This document shows positions 1-6,591 of a DNA stretch of 11,832 nt, piece after piece. The stretch spans positions 1 through 11,832 of the forward strand of contig CARMXJ010000009.1 in NCBI GenBank assembly GCA_949025205.1. Direction: 5' to 3'. Numbering within the stretch: the stretch's first letter is position 1; every line of letters begins with the position of its first letter. Below the pieces are notes generated by a model, which was not told where the DNA came from, made no database searches, and was given only the letters and a program-made list of their open reading frames with translations. The stretch is from an uncultured Bacilli bacterium. Lineage in GTDB: Bacteria; Bacillota_I; Bacilli_A; RF39; UBA660. The position numbers were made by a program, and so were the translations under genes.

Positions 1-95
1 TATGTGTGGTATTTATAACTTAAATAATTCTTAAAAGCTTTCCGGACAGGTCTAAAGAGTGAAAATAATTTAGAAACAGAAATCACGAACTAACA

Positions 96-263
96 ATTAT
101 TTTAATTCCTCTATTGACAATAGGGACCCACTTATAATTCTTATTTAAAGTACGCTAAAACAAAAAAATATTTTTGCTTTAGCGAATAAGCATTACGAAT
201 TATAAGTGCCTATTATCAATAGATTTTCTCAAAATAATGGCAAACATTAACTGTCATTATTTT
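96..263. repeat. Long interrupted inverted repeat with a second adjacent hairpin
   Basis: Positions 110-124 pair with 209-223 (14 of 15), 129-140 (CACTTATAATTC) pair perfectly with 197-208, and inside them CGCTAAA 153-159 pairs with 178-184 and CAAAAA 161-166 with TTTTTG 171-176. The whole 114-nt segment can form one long hairpin with a 4-nt bulge (125-128). ATTATTTT at 96-103 could extend it by pairing with 231-238, but that copy also belongs to a separate 12-bp hairpin (231-242 with 252-263, one G-T pair). Such competing stems suit a DNA element (oriT, single-strand origin, element end) or an RNA switch. No gene was found on either strand here. Confidence 0.7.
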
Positions 264-326
264 TATTTTTGGGAAAATATAAGTCGTCACATTTTTTCTA
301 ATTCCTTAAAAACATCACATATTTTT

Positions 327-456
327 GAATGGGCATAAGCGTTGGACACCACAAATCTATTTTACCCTTGTAAAACGGTACTTTCTTGTGGTGTCACTTC
401 TATTTTTGCACTTGCAAAAATGGCGACTACGCCATAAAATTTGACTACGCCCATTC
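327..456. repeat. Three-armed structured element
   Basis: An outer stem, GAATGGGC 327-334 with GCCCATTC 449-456, encloses three hairpins in a row. The first is a perfect 10-bp stem, GACACCACAA 345-354 with TTGTGGTGTC 386-395, with TTTTAC/GTAAAA (359-364/370-375) inside it. The second is ATTTTTGC 402-409 with GCAAAAAT 414-421. The third is TGGCG 421-425 with CGCCA 430-434. The cruciform layout in gene-free DNA is what is seen. Its role (transfer or replication origin, recombination site, structured RNA) is not determined. Confidence 0.65.
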
Positions 457-513
457 AGAAAGCATTATAATTATTGACTTTTTTCTGGAAAAGTGGCGAC
501 TATTACTGACTAC
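421..513 (+). repeat. Short GACTAC / TGGCGACTA direct repeats
   Basis: TGGCGACTA occurs at 421-429 and again at 494-502. The core GACTAC occurs at 425-430, 443-448 and 508-513, with GACTAT at 498-503. The four copies sit in less than 100 bp and all point the same way, overlapping the last arm of the three-armed element. This resembles iterons, meaning protein-binding repeats near an origin, but that reading is inference. Confidence 0.5.
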
Positions 514-584
514 ATTTGATAGATTATAATTTAAGATGACCATTTTGGAATTTTTATTTTATAGAAATTATTAATATTTTTAAA

Positions 585-614
585 CAAAAAAACAACTCTT
601 TACTAGCAGTTGTT
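585..614 (-). terminator. Intrinsic terminator of the minus-strand operon
   Basis: Read on the minus strand just after the stop of the 621-1361 gene, AACAACT (608-614) and AGTTGTT (591-597) form a perfect 7-bp stem with a 10-nt loop, followed directly by a T-run (complement of the A-run at 585-590). Confidence 0.75.
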
Positions 615-620
615 ATCATT

Positions 621-1361
621 TTAAATAAAATGCTTTAAATATTTTTTTCTCACGTTATAGGCTTTAAACATTCTTTCATAATTTTTAATATAAGAATCAA
701 TATAGCGATTTTTATAATCTTCTAATGTATATTTTTTACTTTTACTTTTTGCTTTTCTTTCAAGGTGTTCTTTTAAATGAGTATCAATGTTCTCAAAAAG
801 TTCCATTGTTATACCTCTACCTCGTTGAGCAAAAACTATATCAGATAATAAATTTAATATCTTTTCACTTTCCTTTAGAGTGTAGTCTTTTACTTCCTTT
901 AACTTAATATGATTTTCTTCCAAAATTGTTTTTAGGGTAGGAACATATTTTGCGTTCTTTATAAAACTAGCAATAATAAGTTTATAACAGCATTCCTTTA
1001 TATTATTATTCTTTTTTATTCCAAAGCAATTATATGGATCATCACATTTACAGTCAAGCAAATCATTTAATTCTTCTTTATTTCCTCTTATTATCTCTCT
1101 TAAACTAAACTGAAAAGTAGCCATATTATAAAAGTATAATTTCATATATCTAACAAATTCATTTATATAAATTAAAAATTGTCTAGGTGTTATTTTTTCA
1201 TTTTCTAGTTCTACCATAAATGAAAAAGATAATTCATCAATTCTTGAAATTTCATTATTCAATTCTCCATAAGCAACAAGATTATAAACATCTATATCAT
1301 AATCATATCTTTGATGAAGTAATTTATACCTTAATAATTCTGTTTTTGTGTCCAATGTCAT
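621..1361 (-). CDS. Hypothetical protein, 246 aa, in a two-gene mobile-element-type operon
   Basis: I do not recognise this protein. It is a soluble-looking, charged 246-residue product with no signal peptide or clear membrane segment. A Cys cluster lies near residues 104-125 (C104, C106, C112, C124, C125), which could bind metal, and residues 200-246 are Lys/Arg/Tyr-rich and could bind nucleic acid. The ATG at 1361 has a good site (AAAGGGG, about 9 nt upstream). Its start overlaps the stop of the upstream small Cys-rich gene as ATGA (1358-1361), so the two are one translationally coupled operon, and a terminator follows at 585-614. The gene faces away from the Xre regulator at 1744, as often seen in control regions of integrative elements. 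Real gene: fairly sure. Function: unknown. Confidence 0.75.
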   Translation of the reverse strand: MTLDTKTELLRYKLLHQRYDYDIDVYNLVAYGELNNEISRIDELSFSFMVELENEKITPRQFLIYINEFVRYMKLYFYNMATFQFSLREIIRGNKEELNDLLDCKCDDPYNCFGIKKNNNIKECCYKLIIASFIKNAKYVPTLKTILEENHIKLKEVKDYTLKESEKILNLLSDIVFAQRGRGITMELFENIDTHLKEHLERKAKSKSKKYTLEDYKNRYIDSYIKNYERMFKAYNVRKKYLKHFI

Positions 1362-1555
1362 TTATTTTTTCCCCTTTCAACCAAATCTTTCTTACTAATA
1401 TATTTACCGTAATTTTGAACTTCGCAATAATGTTTGTAAAAACTACAATCTTTACAATTTTTACAATTTAAAGCGTTACATTTACTTTTAGAAATCCAAG
1501 CGAAACAATCAGTTTTATCTTTACTACTAGTCACTACTACATTACTGTTTTCCAT
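1358..1555 (-). CDS. Small Cys-rich protein, 65 aa
   Basis: From the chosen start the protein has six cysteines, C17, C26, C31, C34, C37 and C44. The core C-x4-C-x2-C-x2-C plus the upstream CFAW and downstream FYK look like the small zinc-knuckle-like proteins common in Bacillota prophages and conjugative elements. Metal binding is inferred from spacing only. An earlier in-frame ATG exists at 1573, but the SD (AAAGGA) lies between the two ATGs, 8 nt before the ATG at 1555, so 1555 is the better start. The TGA stop overlaps the ATG of the next gene (ATGA). Readthrough under a TGA=Trp code would add only nine codons, so this stop alone does not settle the code, but the TGG usage elsewhere does. 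Confidence 0.65.
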   Translation of the reverse strand: MENSNVVVTSSKDKTDCFAWISKSKCNALNCKNCKDCSFYKHYCEVQNYGKYISKKDLVERGKNK

Positions 1556-1608
1556 TTCAATATTCCTTTCCATAAGTCACTATATAATAACTAACAGTTT
1601 AATAAAAT

Positions 1609-1713
1609 TTATATATATTTTAGATAAATTCCTCCTTTCTTTAATAAAAGTTTAATTGCCATATCCAAATCTTTTACACTAATAATTACTGGAGTAATTT
1701 GTAAAAAAATCAT
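1609..1713 (-). CDS. Possible 34-aa small ORF, doubtful
   Basis: An ATG at 1713 opens a 34-codon frame ending TAA at 1609. Its middle (VKDLDMAIKLLLKKGG) reads like natural protein. Against it: no SD precedes the ATG, the frame crosses the palindrome and -10 region of the opposite-strand Xre gene, and a strong AAAGGAGG site at its 3' end has no start codon at the right distance. It could be a relic of a gene once leading the minus-strand operon. Confidence 0.2.
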   Translation of the reverse strand: MIFLQITPVIISVKDLDMAIKLLLKKGGIYLKYI

Positions 1714-1724
1714 ATCATTATAAT
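1684..1724 (+). promoter_or_regulatory. Palindromic operator and -10 box of the first Xre gene
   Basis: AATTACT-GG-AGTAATT (1684-1699) is a perfect 7-bp dyad with a 2-nt centre. It ends where the -35 region should lie relative to a perfect TATAAT at 1719-1724. A small Xre repressor usually binds such a dyad at its own promoter, so autorepression is likely (inference). Confidence 0.6.
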
Positions 1725-1743
1725 TGTAAAGTGGGTGATATGA

Positions 1744-2001
1744 TTGAAACTAAATAAAGTATTTGGTAACAATGTGAAATATTTTAGATTCCGTAAAAAA
1801 TATACACAAGAAAAAGTTGCCGAACTTACTGAAACCAGTGTTACTTATATAAGTCAAATTGAACTAGGTCATCATACTCCTTCTTTTGATAAATTAGAGT
1901 TGTTGTCAAAGGCATTAGGTGTTGAAGCATTTGAATTTTTTGTAAAAAGAGATTTTAAAAAGTTGCCTCCAAGAGTAGATATGGCAAATATAGATGAATA
2001 A
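1744..2001 (+). CDS. Xre-family helix-turn-helix regulator, 85 aa
   Basis: The protein is almost all one HTH_3 (Cro/C1) domain at about residues 6-62. TQEKVAELTETSVTYISQIE forms the turn and recognition helix, and FDKLELLSKALGV is the usual third part. A short charged tail follows. Small single-domain Xre proteins of this size act as dimeric repressors. The start is TTG at 1744, because the ATG at 1740 is in another frame and stops after five codons; GGGTGA (1733-1738) provides the SD. The gene stands alone, with a palindrome over its promoter and a terminator overlapping its stop codon. Its target is probably its own promoter and perhaps the divergent operon. Confidence 0.85.
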   Translation: MKLNKVFGNNVKYFRFRKKYTQEKVAELTETSVTYISQIELGHHTPSFDKLELLSKALGVEAFEFFVKRDFKKLPPRVDMANIDE

Positions 2002-2026
2002 CAATCACTATTTGTTATTCATTTTT
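1996..2026 (+). terminator. Intrinsic terminator after the first Xre gene
   Basis: GAATAACAA (1996-2004) and TTGTTATTC (2012-2020) form a perfect 9-bp stem with loop TCACTAT, followed by ATTTTTAATT. The stem includes the stop codon of the regulator. Confidence 0.75.
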
Positions 2027-2087
2027 AATTATAGCATAATTTTTAGAATTTGTTGCATAAATTAACCAAAATGTTTTTGCACCTATA

Positions 2088-2093
2088 TATAAT
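2088..2093 (+). promoter_or_regulatory. Probable -10 box of the second Xre gene
   Basis: TATAAT stands 26 nt before the ATG at 2120. No good -35 hexamer lies 16-18 nt upstream, so the promoter may be weak or activator-dependent. Confidence 0.4.
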
Positions 2094-2119
2094 GCGAAAA
2101 TTATATTGGGTGGTAATGT

Positions 2120-2551
2120 ATGTATTTTAATAATTTGAAAAAATTACGAAATAATAAAGAAATTACGCAAGAAGATCTTGCGAAAATATTAAGAGTAAAT
2201 CGTTCTACATATAAAAATTGGGAAAACGGAATTGTAATGATACCTATAGAAATTGCAGATGAATTATCTATATTCTATAATGTTCGCTTGTCCTATATCT
2301 TAGGATTAGAAAATAAAAAGAAATCAAATGATAAAATTAAAAAGATGGAGTATGACGCTTTATTAAAAAATCTTTCCATATTAAAAAAGAAAAATCACAA
2401 TAGTTATGAAGAAATTGGGACTTATATTGAATGTGCTAAATCAACTTGTCAAAGGTATTTTAAAGGAACTATAAGAATTCCTATTGATCGTTTAATTTTA
2501 TTAGCAGAGTTATATGAGATTGATTTAGATAAATTATGTGGTAAGGAATAA
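2120..2551 (+). CDS. Tandem-HTH Xre-like regulator, 143 aa
   Basis: Two helix-turn-helix units are visible. The N-terminal unit (about residues 4-60: ITQEDLAKILRVNRSTYKNWE, then IADELSIFYNV) is a standard Xre domain. After a Lys-rich linker (61-78), residues 80-140 repeat the pattern (SYEEIGTYIECAKSTCQRYFKG, then DRLILLAELYEIDLDKL). Two such domains in one chain suggest binding to a long or direct-repeat site, or pseudo-dimer action. The start at 2120 has GGGTGG 6 nt upstream; an ATG at 2116 in another frame gives only four codons. The gene sits 237 bp upstream of hamA in the same direction but with a separate promoter in between, so it is a candidate regulator of the defence operon. That link is inferred from position only. 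Confidence 0.85.
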   Translation: MYFNNLKKLRNNKEITQEDLAKILRVNRSTYKNWENGIVMIPIEIADELSIFYNVRLSYILGLENKKKSNDKIKKMEYDALLKNLSILKKKNHNSYEEIGTYIECAKSTCQRYFKGTIRIPIDRLILLAELYEIDLDKLCGKE

Positions 2552-2691
2552 TAATATTTCAGTGTTAATAATTAAATTAAAATAAGTAAAAATTTTTAAT
2601 TAATATGTAAACTATAAAATATATTTATGGGAATTGAATAATTTAAATACACTTATGTCTGAGGTTTCGTATAATAATTAGTTGGAATATT

Positions 2692-2720
2692 TTGGTAATA
2701 AAATAAAAATGTGTTATAAT
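2692..2720 (+). promoter_or_regulatory. Strong sigma-A promoter of the hamA-hamB operon
   Basis: TTGGTA (2692-2697), a 17-nt spacer, and a perfect TATAAT (2715-2720). Transcription would start near 2727, only about 5 nt before the leader hairpin. The DNA before it (2552-2691) is plain AT-rich spacer with nothing else I can name. Confidence 0.75.
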
Positions 2721-2731
2721 AAAAAAGAATT

Positions 2732-2767
2732 GCAGTATTTACCATTTAGGATAAATACTGCTTTTTT
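2732..2767 (+). terminator. Leader terminator / attenuator before hamA
   Basis: GCAGTATTTA (2732-2741) pairs perfectly with TAAATACTGC (2752-2761) around a 10-nt loop and is followed by six T (2762-2767). It lies between the promoter and the SD (GTGGGTGG, 2772-2779) of hamA, so most transcripts should stop after about 40 nt unless something relieves termination. No alternative antiterminator stem is obvious in such a short leader. It could also end readthrough from upstream, but its place directly after a strong promoter argues for attenuation. Confidence 0.75.
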
Positions 2768-2788
2768 CGAAGTGGGTGGTAAAAATAT

Positions 2789-3703
2789 ATGAAATTTTGT
2801 GAATTAAAAAAACATATTAATGAAATAGTTGTCCCAAAGGAACTATTATCTAATATTAAAAAGATATTTTCTTCAAAAATTAAAATAAATGGTGATGTGA
2901 ATCAAATATTAGCAGATTTTTTAGTTAATGGTGGAGGAATTTTGAATGTTTTATCAAAAAAACAGATGAGTTGGATTGATTGGCGACATTTAAAAAAAAG
3001 TTGTGAAAGTAGTAGTGGTATGACAATAGAAAATAATGGAATATTAATGGAATTCTTATGTCAATATATATTACCTAATATTTTTAATATTAAAAGTTTG
3101 ATTTTATATCAAGAACCATCATTTGAATCTCCGGAAAATGGTAATGATTTGCTATTTTTTGATGAATATGGAAATATATTTATATATGAAGTAAAATCCA
3201 AAATATCAAATTATTTTGGTCATATAGTGTTAAAAGAAAAAATAAAAAATGCATATACATCTTTATTTTGCAGTAAAGAGATCAAGAATAATAAAAAAAT
3301 AAGTATAGCTCGAAATGTCACAGACAATTTAGAAATCGACAATAATATGAAAGATAAGTTATTTCGTTTATTAGAGGCAATAGAAGATGTTAAAGGAAAT
3401 ATCGTTGATTTATGCAGTAATGAAGATATATTTTTAAACATTTGTATAGTTAGTAATGGATTTGAATATACAGAAGAAGAACTAAAAAACGATTTAGTTC
3501 ATGCAGTACAAAGTTCAGTCTATTGTAAAAAAAATTGTAAATACATTGATAAAATTAATGGGATATGTAAAATTAATCGTTTAGGTAAATCTGTAATATT
3601 AAATATTATAAGCGTAGAATTTAATACTGAATTAAACATCAACAGTTTAAATAGTAATATTATAAAAATAATTGATGATAAGGGATTAGATGTTAGATGT
3701 TAA
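2789..3703 (+). CDS. hamA: HamA-like PD-(D/E)xK nuclease (Hachiman defence), 304 aa
   Basis: In Hachiman systems HamA is the nuclease effector held in check by the HamB helicase and released on DNA damage or phage infection (established for the family). Here a PD-(D/E)xK core is visible: E88 in GILMEFL, D120 in NGNDLLFF, and E134-x-K136 in FIYEVKSK, with helix material after it (144-160). N-terminal residues 1-75 form an unassigned domain. Near the C-terminus, C246, C250 and C260 make a possible metal-binding cluster. The length suits HamA (DUF1837-type). The start has GTGGGTGG 9 nt upstream. The stop overlaps the start of the helicase gene by 7 nt, so the products are made together. Nuclease fold: likely. 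The Hachiman label depends on the helicase partner; another nuclease-helicase defence pair such as AbpAB is possible. Confidence 0.65.
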   Translation: MKFCELKKHINEIVVPKELLSNIKKIFSSKIKINGDVNQILADFLVNGGGILNVLSKKQMSWIDWRHLKKSCESSSGMTIENNGILMEFLCQYILPNIFNIKSLILYQEPSFESPENGNDLLFFDEYGNIFIYEVKSKISNYFGHIVLKEKIKNAYTSLFCSKEIKNNKKISIARNVTDNLEIDNNMKDKLFRLLEAIEDVKGNIVDLCSNEDIFLNICIVSNGFEYTEEELKNDLVHAVQSSVYCKKNCKYIDKINGICKINRLGKSVILNIISVEFNTELNINSLNSNIIKIIDDKGLDVRC

Positions 3704-5826
3704 AACAATATATGGGAATTAAACACATTGAAAATATGTTTAATTTAATAAAGAATTATAATATAAATAAAAGCTTAAATGATACCACTGTTAATGAAAC
3801 TGTCAATTTATATTTAAATAGAACAATGCTTTTTATTAGTGTGTATGGTTTCTCTAATATACGCGATAAAATTATTTATTGTGTTAATTTTATCGTTGAT
3901 AATTGTTTAAACAAAATCGATAATGTTGTTAAAAATCAACTATATGAGTTAATAATAACAATTAATGCATATCCATTAGTTTCTAGAATATTACCATTTA
4001 TGTCTGTAACCGAAGATTATGTCAATTATTTAAAATTGAATTTAAGAAAGTATGGTTCTTATTATTATACTGATAAACAAATTGAATTATATAGCAATAT
4101 TTTTTCACGGGAACAAGATATAGTATTTTCAGCTCCTACTTCTTATGGAAAAACACACCTTAGCGTGATGACAATTTTAGATATGATGAAAGAATCAATT
4201 ATTAGAAATGCTTTAATAATAGTACCTACAAAATCCCTAATAAATGATTATAGGAAAACAATAAAAAAACTAAATAATAAAATAGTAATTAATACGTTAG
4301 AAAGTCCATATGTACATCCGAATTATAATGAGAATAATATATTTATCTATACGCAAGAAAGAACTTTAGTAGCAATAGATTACGCCAATTTAGATAAGTT
4401 TGTAGATATTGTATTAATTGATGAGGCACAGTCTTTAGCAGATATTTTAAATGACAGAACATTATTACTTATAAAAGCATTAAATTATTTTAAAAATACT
4501 TCTAAAGTATATCTATCACCGTTCATACAAAATATGTATGATAATGTTATATCTAAATTAATTAATTCTTCGAAAACGCATTTTTCCGTTGAACTTAATT
4601 CGAATGACAGCGTTGTATCCAATAATAAATATATTATTGATATAACTATACCAAATAAAATAATTTGGTATAATGCAACTTTTGCCGCTAATGAAAATCA
4701 ATTAATTAAGATAAGAGAATTTAATACTAATAAATTAGCACTTTTTGATGATGATGCTTATTCTTTTGCTATTGATATAATTCTTGATTCATATGATAAT
4801 TTTATTAACAAAAATGATAAATCAATTATATATATTGCTAGTAAAGTTGAAAGCATGAAAGTAGCTTTAAAAATATATAATAGATTACAGGATAAAATTA
4901 TAAAACCATCACCAAGAGTAAATGCTTTAATAAAACATATTGAAACAAATATTCACGATAAGTTTTTAATGTTAAATTTTATTAAGCGTGGAATAGCATA
5001 CCATAATTCATGTTTAGATTCATATACAAAAAGACAATTAGAATATATTATGGGTTCTGAAGATAACTATATTGATAAATTAGTATGTACCAATACGATA
5101 GAAAGTGGCGTTAACTTAAGTGCAAAAAATATTTTTGTTTTAATTAAAAGCAAATTACAAGGTAAGCAGCCAGAAATTAAATACGCAAATTTGCTCGGAA
5201 GGGCAGCACGATTAAGTAATAATACTCAAGGGAATTTATTTTATATAAAGATGAGTACCAAATATACTAAATATGAACAAGAATTTTATAGAAGTAATGA
5301 TATAAAAAAAATAATGCCAACTAAAGTTACTTTAGATGATATAAAAAAAGATACAAATGTAACTTATCGTTCTTTTTTAGAAGATATCGATTTGAATAAT
5401 AAACAAAAAGAAGAATTTTTATCTAAAAATAATTTCATAGTAGAATCTAATAATATTTCTAATGGTGAGATCATATTGAAATCTCGAAGTTCCAATGGAT
5501 TGGATTATTATATAGATACAAATACTATCTTAAGAAGTGAAAGTATGATATCTTCATTATCATCGGAAGAGATTAATAAATATTTGAATTGTCTTGGAAA
5601 TTATGAGAATACCAAAGAATTTATAAAATTTTTGAGTGAATGCTATGATTGGGAATATTCGTGTAATAATAATATTAAAAATAGAATGAAAGATGTTAAT
5701 CTAATATCTACAATTATAACTTTTTTAGTTCAGGGAAGAAGTATTAAGGATATAGTTAATAACAGAATAGAAAAACGGAAAAGGGCGAATATAATTTATA
5801 TGTTAATACTGATAAAAATTATGTAA
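3697..5826 (+). CDS. hamB: HamB-like superfamily 2 DNA helicase, C-terminus lost to a frameshift
   Basis: SF2 helicase motifs appear in order. Motif I is APTSYGKT (146-153), motif II is DEAQ (242-245), and motif III is NAT (326-328). Motif V is TNTIESGVN (465-473) and motif VI is LLGRAARL (499-506). An N-terminal helical domain (1-120) precedes the ATPase core, as in HamB, which uses ATP-driven DNA sensing to control HamA. The start ATG overlaps the end of hamA by 7 nt. The last about 16 residues (from about 694) are an out-of-frame tail rich in Ile/Leu/Met that ends at a chance TAA. The true C-terminal region continues in another frame to 6245. All ATPase motifs remain, so the truncated protein might keep ATPase activity but lack its C-terminal domain. 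Helicase: near certain. HamB: probable. Confidence 0.8.
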   Translation: MLKQYMGIKHIENMFNLIKNYNINKSLNDTTVNETVNLYLNRTMLFISVYGFSNIRDKIIYCVNFIVDNCLNKIDNVVKNQLYELIITINAYPLVSRILPFMSVTEDYVNYLKLNLRKYGSYYYTDKQIELYSNIFSREQDIVFSAPTSYGKTHLSVMTILDMMKESIIRNALIIVPTKSLINDYRKTIKKLNNKIVINTLESPYVHPNYNENNIFIYTQERTLVAIDYANLDKFVDIVLIDEAQSLADILNDRTLLLIKALNYFKNTSKVYLSPFIQNMYDNVISKLINSSKTHFSVELNSNDSVVSNNKYIIDITIPNKIIWYNATFAANENQLIKIREFNTNKLALFDDDAYSFAIDIILDSYDNFINKNDKSIIYIASKVESMKVALKIYNRLQDKIIKPSPRVNALIKHIETNIHDKFLMLNFIKRGIAYHNSCLDSYTKRQLEYIMGSEDNYIDKLVCTNTIESGVNLSAKNIFVLIKSKLQGKQPEIKYANLLGRAARLSNNTQGNLFYIKMSTKYTKYEQEFYRSNDIKKIMPTKVTLDDIKKDTNVTYRSFLEDIDLNNKQKEEFLSKNNFIVESNNISNGEIILKSRSSNGLDYYIDTNTILRSESMISSLSSEEINKYLNCLGNYENTKEFIKFLSECYDWEYSCNNNIKNRMKDVNLISTIITFLVQGRSIKDIVNNRIEKRKRANIIYMLILIKIM

Positions 5827-6245
5827 AAAAATTGAATTTAGATGAAATAAATGAAGATAGTGCGTATGTCCTTTTTGATAAAAATAATTTAGAACATTTT
5901 AATACAATAATAATTAATAGTTTAGATCAAACACAAAACTTAATTGAATTTCATGTAAAAAAATATATACAAGATTTTTATTATAGAGTTAGGAAAATTC
6001 ATGGGAGTATTTATGAAAATAATGATTTTGGAAACTTTCTTGAATTTTCTGCAATAGATGATAAAAAAATTATTCTTATAGAGAATGGAATAATAGATAA
6101 TTTTGCTTTAACAGAATTTTCTAAAAATGAATATTCCAAATTTTATGATGGTGGAAAAGTCAATCTTAATGAATTACTTTCTTATGTAGAGAAGAAGTTT
6201 TCAAATGAGTCTCCATATTATTATGCGGTGAGCGATATTATTTAA
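5763..6245 (+). pseudogene. hamB: C-terminal part of the helicase, displaced by a one-base frameshift
   Basis: This frame is open from 5763 to the TAA at 6243-6245 and reads as normal protein (TEKGEYNLYVNTDKNYVKKL and onward) while the upstream helicase frame is still open. The only usable start is a TTG at 5832. It has no SD, lies 5 nt after the helicase stop, and the 137 codons from it contain no Met at all. A separate gene is therefore unlikely. Deleting one A in the run at 5771-5775 (or 5779-5782) from an intact ancestor gives exactly this arrangement, and joining the frames would give a helicase of about 849 aa. Alternatives are a sequencing error in the A-run, slippage at AAA codon 5773-5775, or reversible phase variation. 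Confidence 0.7.
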
Positions 6246-6270
6246 ATTTTGTATAATGCATAAATACTAG

Positions 6271-6298
6271 TTGAAAATAATAAGTTTTATAGTATAAT
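6271..6298 (+). promoter_or_regulatory. Promoter in the gap after hamB
   Basis: TTGAAA (6271-6276), a 16-nt spacer, and a perfect TATAAT (6293-6298). The next gene starts almost 300 nt away and a terminator lies between, so this promoter should serve a short RNA. Confidence 0.6.
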
Positions 6299-6345
6299 GT
6301 TTATAGAAAGTTGTTTTGGCCTTTAATATTTCTTAAATGTTTGCT

Positions 6346-6403
6346 AAAAGTTGTAAACGTGGTTGCTACTCGCACCAGATTGATAGGAAACTCGAACTTT
6401 TAA
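6346..6403 (+). repeat. Left copy of 58-bp direct repeat bracketing the cassette
   Basis: The copies at 6346-6403 and 8547-8604 are the same length. They share AAAAGTTGTAAA, then 14 diverged bases, then 32 bases beginning GCACCAGATTGATAGGAAA with 2 mismatches (both C to T). They enclose about 2.2 kb holding the broken dehydrogenase, MITE, toxin-antitoxin and acetyltransferase. Confidence 0.75.
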
Positions 6404-6428
6404 TTTTTCTGAGAGTTCGAGTTTTAAT
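6388..6428 (+). terminator. Intrinsic terminator
   Basis: AAACTCGAACT (6388-6398) and AGTTCGAGTTT (6414-6424) form a perfect 11-bp stem with a 15-nt loop, followed by a short T-tract. The left arm belongs to the repeat copied at 8547-8604, where the matching right arm is absent. Confidence 0.6.
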
Positions 6429-6460
6429 ATACATAAATTTATGATAAAATATTTGCAGAG

Positions 6461-6485
6461 ATTAAATTGATAATGTCAATTTAAT
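6461..6485 (+). promoter_or_regulatory. Perfect 10-bp dyad, operator-like
   Basis: ATTAAATTGA (6461-6470), 5-nt centre, TCAATTTAAT (6476-6485). It stands upstream of the dehydrogenase gene and has operator-like size and symmetry. No cognate regulator can be assigned. Confidence 0.4.
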
Positions 6486-6498
6486 AAAACAACAACAC

Positions 6499-6529
6499 AC
6501 ATGCATATTGCCTTAAACAATATGCATGT
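6499..6529. promoter_or_regulatory. Perfect 12-bp hairpin in the dehydrogenase leader
   Basis: ACATGCATATTG (6499-6510) pairs with CAATATGCATGT (6518-6529) around a 7-nt loop. No T-tract follows, so it is not a terminator. It could be an operator or an mRNA-stabilising stem. Confidence 0.5.
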
Positions 6530-6558
6530 AGAAATCAAAATAAAATAAGGAAAGGTAA

Positions 6559-6578
6559 TACTATTATAAATAATAGTA
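6559..6578 (+). promoter_or_regulatory. Hairpin between an SD-like site and the dehydrogenase start
   Basis: TACTATTA (6559-6566) and TAATAGTA (6571-6578) form an 8-bp stem with loop TAAA. The purine-rich AAGGAAAGG (6547-6555) lies directly before it, and the ATG at 6592 is 13 nt after it with no closer SD. Folding would bring the SD towards the start. Confidence 0.35.
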
Positions 6579-6591
6579 AATATTGTGAAAT

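Larger units (their letters stand above)
6305..6428 (+). ncRNA. Candidate small RNA, about 120 nt
   Basis: A good promoter (6271-6298) is followed about 80 nt later by a strong terminator (6388-6425 plus T-tract). No SD-led ORF lies between; a 35-codon ATG frame at 6337 lacks an SD and runs through the terminator. The 3' half carries the 58-bp repeat shared with 8547-8604. I cannot name an RNA family. It could instead be a leftover 3' end of a lost gene with its own terminator. Confidence 0.4.

Noticed and set aside
41..60. GGACAG-GTCTAAA near the left edge resembling GGACAGAGTCTAAA at 8612-8625 as possible element ends
   Set aside because: Only about 13 bases match, with an indel and no extension on either side; likely chance in AT-rich DNA.
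725..1471. Plus-strand ORFs opposite the minus-strand operon
   Set aside because: They lack SD sites and consist of Phe/Tyr/Leu/Ile runs, as expected for the reverse of Lys/Glu-rich genes; the minus frames have good SDs and a terminator.
5832..6245. Independent 137-aa gene starting at TTG 5832
   Set aside because: No SD, no internal Met, and the same frame is already open with natural-looking protein upstream, so it is better explained as the displaced helicase C-terminus.
6337..6444. 35-codon ATG ORF across the small RNA candidate and the left repeat
   Set aside because: It has no SD, runs through a strong terminator hairpin, and its similarity to the right copy is at DNA level with non-synonymous changes.
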